A stretch of 64,000 nt of DNA from CBDHDJ01 sp965261645. Its GTDB lineage: Bacteria > Pseudomonadota > Alphaproteobacteria > SHVV01. The notes below the pieces were generated by a model. That model made no database searches and was not told where the DNA came from. It saw only the letters and a program-made list of their open reading frames with translations. Where the stretch lies: contig CBDHDJ010000002.1 of assembly GCA_965261645.1 (NCBI GenBank), forward strand, positions 248,001 through 312,000. Reading direction: 5' to 3'. Shown here in pieces: positions 26,375 through 35,100 of the stretch (within the stretch, counting starts at the first letter, position 1; every line of letters begins with the position of its first letter). The translations under genes and the position numbers were made by a program.

Positions 26375-27676
26375 TCAGGCGGCGCGGGTCGGCCGCCCCC
26401 GAAACTGCGCCGGGAACGCGAGAACCGATCTCGCCGCCCCGCTGTCCGCCGCCCCGCCGCGGACGTCCTCCGGCACCGTGCCCGGCCGCCCCGGATACCC
26501 CGTCAGGATATCGGCCGCGAGGCTCTCCGAGATGCGTATCGCACCCTCCCGGACCCAGTCCCGGTCGAGATGCGCATAGCGCTCCGTCGTCTGCTCCTCC
26601 GAATGCCCGAGCAGGCGACCGATCATCGGCAGGTTCTCGCCAAGCGCCAGCGCACGGGACGCAAAACTGTGACGGCAGTCGTGGATGCGCGCGTCCTCGA
26701 TCCCGGCAAGCTCGCAGACCACCCCCCACGCCTCGTCGATATTGCGCATCGGCCGCCCCTCGACCATGCCCGGAATCACCCATGGACTGTCCGGCAGCCG
26801 CGCGATGCTTTCCAGCACCCTCACCGCTCGCGGGGAAAGCGAGACCGTCCGCGGACCCGTCTTCGTGTCGGGCAGCCGCAACTCGGCCGCCCCGAGATCC
26901 ACCTGTTCCCACCGCAGGTGCAGGATCTCGCGCTTCCGGCATCCGGTCAGGATCAGCAGCCGGATCGCCGCCACCGAGTAGGGCGATACGCGCCTGCGGC
27001 CCGTCGCTTCCCTCAGCGCCCGCCCGAGACGCTGGAACTCGTCCGGCGTCAGGAACCGCTCGCGCTTGCGCTCGCGGTTCTTGACCACCAGCCCGCACGG
27101 ATTGCTCGTCTCCGGGATCAGCCCCTTGTCCTCGGCCGCGTTGTAGATCCGCGACAGGGTCTCGACCACCTTGTTCGCCATCACCGGCTTGTCCCGCAGC
27201 GCATGATGCAGCTCCGTCACCCGGGCATGGTCGACCGCCAGCGCCGGCAGCTTGCCGAGCCTGGGAACGAGGTACTTCTCGACCGCCGTCCGGTAGAACT
27301 CGACGGTCCTCGGCCGACAGCGCACCGCGACGTGGTCCTCGAGATAGCGCCGGGCGATGTCCGCCACCGTCGGCCATTTCGCGAGCGTCGCCGACAGGGG
27401 CTCCGGCACCGGCTCCTCACCCGCCTTGATCCGCGAGACGATGAGCGCCGCCCGCCGCCGCGCCTCCTCGGGCGAGATCACCCCGTGCGGTGCGACCGTC
27501 ACCCGCTGCGCCGCCTTGCCCTTCGCGCGGGCCTGCGCGATGTAGACCTTGCGCCCCGACGGATACACCCGCACCCCGAACCCGGGGAGCTCCCGGTCCC
27601 AGAACACCGTGTCCTTCTCGACCTTCAGCGCCTCCACCGTGCGCCGCGAGATCGTCTTCGTCCTGAACCTCGCCAT
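26375..27676 (-). CDS. Tyrosine recombinase/integrase (first of a tandem pair)
   Basis: The 433-residue protein has an N-terminal arm-binding-type domain (DRELPGFGVRVYPSGRKVYI), a SAM-like core-binding domain and a catalytic domain. The catalytic pieces are TGCRKREILHLRW (Arg), DTKTGPRTVSLS (Lys), IHDCRHSFASRAL (His-x-x-Arg) and LLGHSEEQTTERYAHL (His and nucleophile Tyr). All are present, so it should be active. It is P4/DUF4102-like. The gene starts at the ATG at 27676, 13 bases after the second integrase ends, so the two are probably co-transcribed. It presumably integrates the conjugative element to its left. Confidence 0.92.
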   Translation of the reverse strand: MARFRTKTISRRTVEALKVEKDTVFWDRELPGFGVRVYPSGRKVYIAQARAKGKAAQRVTVAPHGVISPEEARRRAALIVSRIKAGEEPVPEPLSATLAKWPTVADIARRYLEDHVAVRCRPRTVEFYRTAVEKYLVPRLGKLPALAVDHARVTELHHALRDKPVMANKVVETLSRIYNAAEDKGLIPETSNPCGLVVKNRERKRERFLTPDEFQRLGRALREATGRRRVSPYSVAAIRLLILTGCRKREILHLRWEQVDLGAAELRLPDTKTGPRTVSLSPRAVRVLESIARLPDSPWVIPGMVEGRPMRNIDEAWGVVCELAGIEDARIHDCRHSFASRALALGENLPMIGRLLGHSEEQTTERYAHLDRDWVREGAIRISESLAADILTGYPGRPGTVPEDVRGGAADSGAARSVLAFPAQFRGRPTRAA

Positions 27677-27689
27677 TCCCGAATCGCTC

Positions 27690-28880
27690 CTATGCCGCCT
27701 CGCCCTCGTCCCATGCGAAGATGTCGTCGCCGATGCTGTCGCCCACCTTCGCCGCCGACGCCCTCTCGCCGTCCCGCGCGAGGTGCGCATACCGCGCGGT
27801 CGTCGAGAACTTCCTGTGCCCGAGGACCTCGCTGATCAGCGGGATTGCTTCGCCGATCGCCAGCGCCCGGGACGCATACGAATGTCTGCAATCGTGAATC
27901 CGCACATCGTCGAGACCCGCCCGCTTTCGCAGCCGCAGCCAGATGGCGTCGAGGTTCTTGAGATGGTCTCCGGGATTCTTGCCGGCGATGACCCAGCGGT
28001 TGCCCTCGATGCGCGGTATGCGCTCCAGCAGCCATTCCATCGCCGGCGTCAATATCACCCGCCGCGCGCCGGTCTTCCCGTCCCGGAGCAGCAGCTCGCC
28101 CGCGGTGCGGTCGATGTCGTCCCACCTGAGCGTGACGATCTCGTTCTTGCGGCAGCCGGTCAGGATCAGCAGGCGAATCGCCGGGATCGCCGTCGGGAAC
28201 ACCGACCCGTCGGCTTCCGCCTCGTCCAGCACGCGAGCCAGCCGCAGGTACTCGTCCGCGGAGAGGAACCGCTCGCGCCGATACTCCTTATATCTGCGAA
28301 TCGAGAGCGCCGGATTGCGCCTGGGCGGCGTCATCCCCCACGCCGCCGCGAGCTTGAACATCTTCGCCAGCACGTCCCGCGTCTGGTTCGCCTGGTAGGG
28401 CTTGTCGCGCATCTTGTGATGCAGCGCCGCGACGTGGCCCCGCTCGACCGCCGAGAGCGGCATGTGGCCGAACTCGGGCAGAATGTAGAGCCGGAGGATT
28501 CGCCCGAAGGTCTCGACCGTACCCGGCCGGCAGTTCACCTCCAGATGCGCCTCGACATAGCGCTCCGCCAGGTCGGCCACCGTCGGCTCGGGCGCGGGCG
28601 GCTCCGGAAACGCCTCCTCGCCCTTCTTCAGGCGGTCGATGATCTCCGCGGCCACACGCCGTGCATCCTCGACGGTGATATCGACCTTCCGGCCGATCGC
28701 CGCGCGCTTCAGCGCGCCGCCCGGCGCCCGCGCGTGGACCACATAGACCTTGCGCCCGCTGGCATGGACCCGCACACCGAACCCGGTGAGGTCGCGGTCG
28801 TAGAACACCCGGTCCCCCCGTTCGACCGCGAGCGCCTCGACCACGCGCCTGCTCAGCTTGAGAGTGCTCTTTCGAGGCAT
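27690..28880 (-). CDS. Tyrosine recombinase/integrase (second of a tandem pair)
   Basis: The 396-residue protein has the same plan as its neighbour but is clearly diverged: DRDLTGFGVRVHASGRKVYV at the N-terminus, TGCRKNEIVTLRWDDID, DGKTGARRV, IHDCRHSYASRALAIGE and VLGHRKFSTTARYAHL in the catalytic domain. All catalytic residues are present. The ATG at 28880 has GGGAGAG a few bases upstream. Two adjacent, non-identical and apparently intact integrases suggest either a two-recombinase element or two stacked elements. Confidence 0.92.
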   Translation of the reverse strand: MPRKSTLKLSRRVVEALAVERGDRVFYDRDLTGFGVRVHASGRKVYVVHARAPGGALKRAAIGRKVDITVEDARRVAAEIIDRLKKGEEAFPEPPAPEPTVADLAERYVEAHLEVNCRPGTVETFGRILRLYILPEFGHMPLSAVERGHVAALHHKMRDKPYQANQTRDVLAKMFKLAAAWGMTPPRRNPALSIRRYKEYRRERFLSADEYLRLARVLDEAEADGSVFPTAIPAIRLLILTGCRKNEIVTLRWDDIDRTAGELLLRDGKTGARRVILTPAMEWLLERIPRIEGNRWVIAGKNPGDHLKNLDAIWLRLRKRAGLDDVRIHDCRHSYASRALAIGEAIPLISEVLGHRKFSTTARYAHLARDGERASAAKVGDSIGDDIFAWDEGEAA

Positions 28881-29079
28881 GCGCCGCTCTCCCATCCCCC
28901 CGTGACCGAACGGACCACCGCCCGGGTTTTCCATCCCGCCCGTCCGGGCGCTGGAAATTCCGTGAACACCCAGATACCAAACGGTGTGCAATGCCAGTGT
29001 ATGAGAGTCCATCCATGACGCAAATGCAAGCCCTAAGTAGGCTTTCTCAACCTCCGTAACCTATTGTGAATGATAGTAT

Positions 29080-29325
29080 TTGACTACCAGATGTAGCACG
29101 GAAGCATCCGAACCTATCACCCTTTCAGAGTGCCATGATCTACGCCATTCGTTCGCTTCCCGCGCGTTGGCGCTCGGCGAGGGCTTGCCCATGATAGGAA
29201 AATTGCTGGGACACACGCAGGTCCAGACGACCGCGCGATACGCCCATCTCGCCCGCGACACCGTCAAGGCATCCGCCGCCCGCATCGGAGACAGCATCGA
29301 CCGAGACCTCGATGCCGTGGAATAG
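29080..29325 (+). pseudogene. Tyrosine recombinase C-terminal fragment
   Basis: Only the last third of a catalytic domain remains, on the opposite strand to the two intact integrases: CHDLRHSFASRALALGEGLP, then MIGKLLGHTQVQTTARYAHL with a normal C-terminus. The preceding 17 residues do not fit the family. It is the trace of a third integrase, from an earlier insertion at the same locus or from rearrangement. Confidence 0.8.
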
Positions 29326-29461
29326 CGCAGAATCCGTCGGCGGCTTCTATGACTGCTCTGGACGAGACCATCGATGGTCTTTACAAAGCCGAGGCCATTC
29401 ACCGGCGCGGGGCGTGGCGCTCATTTTGTCTGACAATGCTCAGCGGTTCCTCCCCAATCTC

Positions 29462-30097
29462 ATGCACCTGATCGCAGAAGACATTCTTACATTCTGGTTC
29501 GGCACCACCGACCTCTCCACCGTGATGGAGCGGCGACAAGTGTGGTTCCGCTCCACGCCCGAGTTCGACACGACGCTGCGTGAGCGTCACACCGAAACCC
29601 ACGAACGGGCTGCGGGGGGAGCTTTCGATGGCTTCGTCGAGACACGCGAAGAGTGCCTTGCGCTGGTGCTGGCGCTCGACCAGTTTCCCCGCAACATTTT
29701 CCGCGGCACGCCGCGAGCCTTCTCATCCGACACCAAGGCACGCGAGATCGCTCGCATCGCACTGAACCGGGGCTACGACGAGGGCATCTGCCCGGCGTTC
29801 AGGGTGTTCCTCTTCCTCCCCTTCGAGCACAGCGAGAACGTCGCGGACCAGGACCGCGCGCTGGAGCTCTATAGGGGGCTGGGAGAGGAGCGCTCGCTGG
29901 CGGCCGCGATCGGGCACCGCGACGCGATCCTCCGTTTCGGCCGCTTCCCGCACCGCAACGCGGTGCTCGGGCGCGACAGCACGCCGGAGGAGGCGGAATA
30001 CCTCAAGGAGCCGCCGAGCTGGGGGCTGACGGCCGAGGAATTCGCAGGGTGGGAGCGGGAGAAGGCCGAACGGGAAGCGGCAGCGGCCGACTCCTAA
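29462..30097 (+). CDS. DUF924 family protein
   Basis: The 211-residue protein has the family hallmarks: ILTFWFG at the start, RQVWFRSTPEFDTTLRERHT, CLALVLALDQFPRNIFRGTP, FLFLPFEHSENVADQDRALE and FGRFPHRNAVLGRDST. The length is typical (180-220). DUF924 has a TPR-like all-helical fold and no firm biochemical role. The ATG at 29462 precedes the conserved beginning directly; a longer open frame to 29312 overlaps the integrase fragment. Codon use resembles the chromosome. Confidence 0.9.
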   Translation: MHLIAEDILTFWFGTTDLSTVMERRQVWFRSTPEFDTTLRERHTETHERAAGGAFDGFVETREECLALVLALDQFPRNIFRGTPRAFSSDTKAREIARIALNRGYDEGICPAFRVFLFLPFEHSENVADQDRALELYRGLGEERSLAAAIGHRDAILRFGRFPHRNAVLGRDSTPEEAEYLKEPPSWGLTAEEFAGWEREKAEREAAAADS

Positions 30098-30360
30098 CCA
30101 ACCGGCGCAACTACGGCAGGCCAGATCGGGGAGAGATTCACCGAAGGGTACACCTGTTGGCCGGCGTGTGTATTCGGCGCCGATCGGCGTGCTAACCCAT
30201 TGACTTCGTTAGAGTCTGAGGGGGCAAAGTTCGGCGCCGACTAACACTCCCGCCGTCACTATCCCGGAGTGACCTGGCATCTTCGGCAAAATGGGACGAA
30301 TGTATATCTCAAACATCTTCCGGCCTGATCGGCCTTCGAAGTTCACGCCGGACTAGCTAA
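30098..30360. other. Intergenic segment ahead of the first IS5 copy
   Basis: About 260 bases without a supportable gene. It ends in the TAA target copy (30358-30360) of the IS5-like element. It probably contained the promoter for the outer-membrane gene now on the other side of the IS. Confidence 0.4.
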
Positions 30361-31267
30361 GAGACCGTTTCGAAAGGGGTTGAGTGGCCGGTGTCGATGT
30401 GATTCCAAGGAGGTTGCTGAGACCGATATGGAGCCGCCATGTGGACGCCGACCACCCGAGAGCAGCATAGCCGCAAGACGCTGCGTTATCAGACTGATTT
30501 GACCGATGCGGAGTGGGTTGTGATCGAGCCTCATTTGCTTCCGGCTCATGGCACGGGACGGCCCCGGTCATGGCCGATGCGAGAGATCGTCAACGGCATT
30601 TTCTACGTGATGCGGGCTGGCTGCCCTTGGCGCTTGCTGCCAAGCGATTTGCCACCGTGGGGCACGATCTATCGCTGGTTCGCCAAGTTCCGCGACGACG
30701 GCCTCCTTGAGAAGATCAATCACTCTCTGGTCATGGCCGATCGCGAGCGGGTCGGACGCGAGGCCAGCCCGAGCGGCGCGATTATCGACAGCCAGAGCGT
30801 CAAGACAACCGAGGCTGGTGGCCCCCGCGGCTACGATGCGGGCAAGAAGATCAAGGGGCGCAAGCGCCACGCGCTGGTCGACACCGACGGGCGCGGCCTC
30901 GTGCTCGAGGCGCATCCGGCGAGTATCCAGGACCGCGATGGTGGCGGGTCGCTGCTGTGCGCCTCACGCGGCTCGTTTCCGTTCATCGAGAAGGTCTTTG
31001 CCGACAGCGGCTACGCCGGCGAGAAGGTCGCCACGGCCACCGTGATCGCCGTCGAGATCGTGCGCAAAAGCCCCGATCAGGTCGGCTTCGCCGTCCAACC
31101 GCGCCGCTGGGTCGTGGAGCGCTTCTTCGCCTGGATCAACCGCAACCGGCGACTGGCAAAGGACTTCGAGGCCACCATCGCCTCGGCCCGCGCCTTCCTC
31201 TACGCCGCCTCCGTCATGCTCCTCGTCCGCAGATTGGCCCGAGCCGCATGACTTTCGAAACCGACTC
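30361..31267 (+). mobile_element. IS5-family element (IS1031-like group), copy 1
   Basis: A 907-bp element. The left end reads GAGACCGTTTCGAAAGG and the right end is its imperfect inverse (CTTTCGAAACCGACTC). It is flanked by TAA at 30358-30360 and 31268-31270, a TNA-type 3-bp target duplication typical of the IS1031 group. Four further copies lie at 41550, 43470, 44380 and 47134. The right end lies only 17 bases before the start codon of the beta-barrel gene. Confidence 0.93.
30439..31251 (+). CDS. IS5-family transposase, copy 1
   Basis: The 270-residue DDE transposase has an N-terminal DUF4096-like domain (TDLTDAEWVVIEPHLLPAHG) and catalytic segments GAIIDSQSVKTTEAGGPRGY (first Asp), ADSGYAGEK (second Asp) and RRWVVERFFAWINRNRRLAK (Glu). 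It is full length and appears intact. It occupies most of the 907-bp element. Confidence 0.95.
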   Translation: MWTPTTREQHSRKTLRYQTDLTDAEWVVIEPHLLPAHGTGRPRSWPMREIVNGIFYVMRAGCPWRLLPSDLPPWGTIYRWFAKFRDDGLLEKINHSLVMADRERVGREASPSGAIIDSQSVKTTEAGGPRGYDAGKKIKGRKRHALVDTDGRGLVLEAHPASIQDRDGGGSLLCASRGSFPFIEKVFADSGYAGEKVATATVIAVEIVRKSPDQVGFAVQPRRWVVERFFAWINRNRRLAKDFEATIASARAFLYAASVMLLVRRLARAA

Positions 31268-31284
31268 TAAGGGGAAACACGAAC

Positions 31285-32085
31285 ATGAAGGATAAATCCC
31301 GGCCCGACTTTGGGTGCTTCTTCGCATGGCGCTGTGCGCTTCTTGCGCTGCTGGTCCTTCCGGTTCTCGCAAGTGCCGGTCCTGCGAACGCCGGGAACGT
31401 TGATGCCGCCTTCGATTGGGCGGGATTATACGCGGGCGTCTTTGCCGGCTCTGGCCGGGCGGACAATCGGATCGTCGATGCCGAGGGTTTCGCGAACTGG
31501 GGCAATCCCGGCTGGGCAGTCGATTACGGCGATGCCGGGTTCATCGGTGGCGCGCTGGCCGGAAAGAAGTTCGAGGCCGGCGGCATGCCGCTCAGGATCG
31601 AGCTTGACAGCACGTTCGGCAGCTTGTCGGCGACATCGAACAGGCTCGATCCGGAGGGCCTGGACGAGACGGTGAAGTCGGAGTTCAGGTGGATTGCGAC
31701 AGCGCGCGCCGGGATCGAGCAGGCCGTCGGCCCGGCGACGGTATTCGCCACCGGCGGGCTGGCAGTCGCGCGGATCGTCAATTCGGTGACCGACATCGAT
31801 TTTGGCCCGGACATGCCGTCGCGGGTAGACCACGACGATTCCTTTCGCGACAGCTCGACGGAATTCGGTTGGGTGATCGGTCTCGGTGTCGAAACCCTGC
31901 TGGCCGATGCCTGGGCACTGCGGTTTGAGGGCTCGTATCTGGATTTCGGGCGGAGCACCCATTACGTAAACCACTCCGGCGATGGCCGTTGCGGGCCCGA
32001 AAATCCTCGCAGACCCTGCCCATACAATATCGAGAACAAGCTCGGCATCGTGCGCCTGGCAATCATCCACCGTTTCGACCTGTAA
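31285..32085 (+). CDS. Outer-membrane beta-barrel protein (Omp25-like porin family)
   Basis: The 266-residue protein has a signal peptide ending near GPANA. The mature N-terminus (FDWAGLYAGVFAGSGRADNR) is the 'W.G.Y.G...G' opening typical of small alphaproteobacterial outer-membrane barrels. Alternating strands follow (FIGGALAGKKFEAGGMPLRI, ATARAGIEQAVGPATVFATG, LGVETLLADAWALRFEGSYL). It ends in a C-terminal aromatic-rich strand (IVRLAIIHRFDL). An AAGGGG ribosome site survives at the IS junction, ten bases before the ATG. The native promoter has been separated from it by IS5 copy 1, so expression may now depend on the IS. Confidence 0.85.
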   Translation: MKDKSRPDFGCFFAWRCALLALLVLPVLASAGPANAGNVDAAFDWAGLYAGVFAGSGRADNRIVDAEGFANWGNPGWAVDYGDAGFIGGALAGKKFEAGGMPLRIELDSTFGSLSATSNRLDPEGLDETVKSEFRWIATARAGIEQAVGPATVFATGGLAVARIVNSVTDIDFGPDMPSRVDHDDSFRDSSTEFGWVIGLGVETLLADAWALRFEGSYLDFGRSTHYVNHSGDGRCGPENPRRPCPYNIENKLGIVRLAIIHRFDL

Positions 32086-32105
32086 CGGAGACCCGGCGCG
32101 CCGCT

Positions 32106-35100
32106 TTGAGAAACCCGCAAATCAAGAACCAGTACGACCCACACGGCGGCGTCCCACCGCCTGACGACCGGCGCGCAGCCGACTCCGCGCAACAATCCGG
32201 AGCCGTAGCCGCCGCGCCGGAGGCCGAAAGCGCGACCATTTCACTCCGCTGCCTCTCGCTCGACCTTGAGGTCGGCAAGGAGGATGGCCGCATCCACGCC
32301 TTCGGCGCGGTGCGCGCGGATACCGGCCGGCGCCTGGTGCATTCCGGTGGCGATCTGCCCGCGGCCTTGGCCAAGCTGGACGAACTCGGCGATGGGGCTT
32401 CCTTCGTGCTGGGCCACAACCTGATTGCCTTCGATCTGCCCCACCTCGCGGCGGCCAAACCCGACCTGCGGCTGCTGAAGCTCCCGGCGGTGGACACCCT
32501 GATGCTCAGCCCTCTCGCCTTTCCCCGCAATCCTTATCACCACCTCGTCAAGCACTACCAGGACGGTGGGCTCAAGCGCGGGCGGGTGAACGAGCCGGAG
32601 CTCGACGCCCGTCTCGCGCTGGAGGTATTCGGCGACGAACTGAAAGCGCTACGGGAGGCCGATCCCGGCCTGCTGGCCGCGTGGCATTGGCTGACCACGC
32701 CGGCACCGGAAGGCGCAAGCCGCGCACTCGACGATTTATTCTCCGGGTTTCGCCGCTCGCGCCGCCCTTCGGACGCCGAGGCAAGCGCGGCATTACGCGG
32801 GCGGCTGGAGGGCGCCGCCTGCGCCACTCACGCCCGTGAGGTCATGGATGAGGCGGCGAATTCCGGCTGGGCGTTGGCCTACGCGTTGGCCTGGCTGTCG
32901 GTGTCCGGCGGCAACTCGGTCATGCCGCCCTGGGTGCACCATCAGTTCCCGGAGGCGGGGCGGCTGGTAGCCCGGCTCAGGGATACCGCCTGCGCCGATC
33001 CGGCCTGCGGCTGGTGCCGGGACCGCCACGATGCCCGCAAGGAGCTCACCCGCTGGTTCGGCTTCGCTGATTTCCGGCCTGAACCGGCGGGCGGCGACGG
33101 ACTCCCCATGCAGCAAGCCATCGTCGAGGCGGCGATGGCGGAAGAGCACGTGCTCGGGATTCTGCCCACGGGCGCGGGCAAATCACTTTGCTATCAGATC
33201 CCAGCCCTGTCGCGCTATGACAAGACGGGCGCGCTGACGGTCGTGATCTCGCCCCTGGTCGCGCTGATGTCGGATCAGGTTGCGGGGCTGGAGGCGCACG
33301 GGATCGGCTCCTGCGTAACCATCAACGGGCTAATGTCGATGCCCGAGCGGACCGACGCGCTGGACCGAATCCGGCTGGGGGATGCGGGCATCCTCATCGT
33401 CTCGCCGGAGCAGCTTCGCGCCCGTTCCCTGCGCCGGGTGCTCGACCAGCGTAAGATTGGAGGCTGGGTGCTGGACGAGGCGCACTGCCTGTCGCGTTGG
33501 GGGCACGACTTCCGCCCCGATTACCGTTACGTGGGCCGCTTCATCCGGGAGAAGGCGGGCGCCGGGCCGGTGCCGCCGGTGCTGTGCCTGACGGCGACCG
33601 CCAAGCCGGACGTGACAGGCGACATCGTGCGCCACTTCCGGGACAAGCTCGGCATCGGGCTGAAGGTCTTCGACGGCGGCGCCGAACGTCCCAACCTGAC
33701 GTTCGAGGTGATCCCGACATCGGGGGGCGAGAAGTTCGCCCACATCCACCAGATTCTGACGTCGTACCTGCCGCCGGACCTGCCGGGCGGCGCCATCGTC
33801 TATTGCGCGACGCGACACCAGAGCGAGGAGGTGGCGGAGTTCCTGCAGTTGAAAGGGATGGCGGCCGATCATTTTCATGCGGGCTTGCCACCGGAAACCA
33901 AGAAGGACGTGCAGCGGCGCTTCATCGGTGGCGAGTTACGCGCGATTGCGGCCACCAACGCCTTCGGCATGGGGATAGACAAGCCGGACGTGCGGCTGGT
34001 CATCCACGCCGACATCCCGGGCTCGCTGGAGAACTATCTTCAGGAGGCCGGACGCGCCGGCCGGGACCGCGAACCGGCACGCTGCGTGATGCTGTACACG
34101 ACGGACGACGTGGAGCGTCAGTTCGGCATGTCGGCGCGCTCGCGGCTCACCAGGGTAGAAATCCACGGCATTCTCAGAGCGCTACGCAACCTGGACCGGA
34201 AGAAGCGTTTGGACGGCGAGGTGGTGGCCACCGCCGGTGAAATACTCGGCGAGGACGAGGACAACGCGTTCGAGCGCGACTCCGCCACCGACGATACCCG
34301 CGTGCGGACCGCCGTCGCCTGGCTGGAGGAGGCTGAGCTGCTGACCCGGGAGGAGAACGATGTACGGGTATTTCCGTCCTCGCTCCGGGTGAACTCGGTG
34401 GGAGAGGCCCGCTCGAAGCTGGAAGGGACACCCATCGCGGAGGCCTATGGCAGACAGTTGCTGCGGATCGCCCAAGCGCTGATCGAGGCCGGCGCGGACG
34501 AAAGCGTCACCACCGACGAGCTGATGGGCGTATCCGGCCTGAGCTCCGAAGGAGTTCGCGGAGCGCTGTACGACCTGGAGCGCTGGGGCATCGCCAGCAA
34601 CGACACGGCGCTGACCGCGTTCGTCCACGTGGGCGTGGAACGCGCCTCTCTCAAGCGCCTCGAGGAAGCAGTCAAACTGGAGACCGCCCTGATCGCGCAC
34701 CTGCGCGAGGCGGCGCCGGACCAGGGCAAGGGAGACACATCGTTGCTGCATCTGCGCATCGCCGCACAGATGCTGCGCGACGACGGATTGGCCGATCCTC
34801 TGCCGGAACGGCTGTGGCGCATTCTACAGGGCATCGCCTATGACGGCCGCGGCGAAGATGGCGCGGCGGGCAGCCTGACGGTGCGAAAGCAGGACGCCGA
34901 GACGGCGCGGGTGACGCTGCAACGCGAATGGCAGGCGCTGGAGGAGACCGCACGGATCCGGCGCGAGGCGGCCGGGCGTTTGCTGGAGCATCTCGTGGGC
35001 TGCCTGCCGTCCGGCAGCCGGGGCACGGATTTTCTGGCCGAGACTACGCTGGGCAAGCTACTGCAAGCGATCGAGTCCGATCTGGTTCTCAAGAGCAGTG

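Noticed and set aside
28881..29079. tRNA attachment site for the integrases
   Set aside because: I looked for a tRNA 3' end (TTCGA-type loop and CCA) next to the integrases and did not find one that folds.
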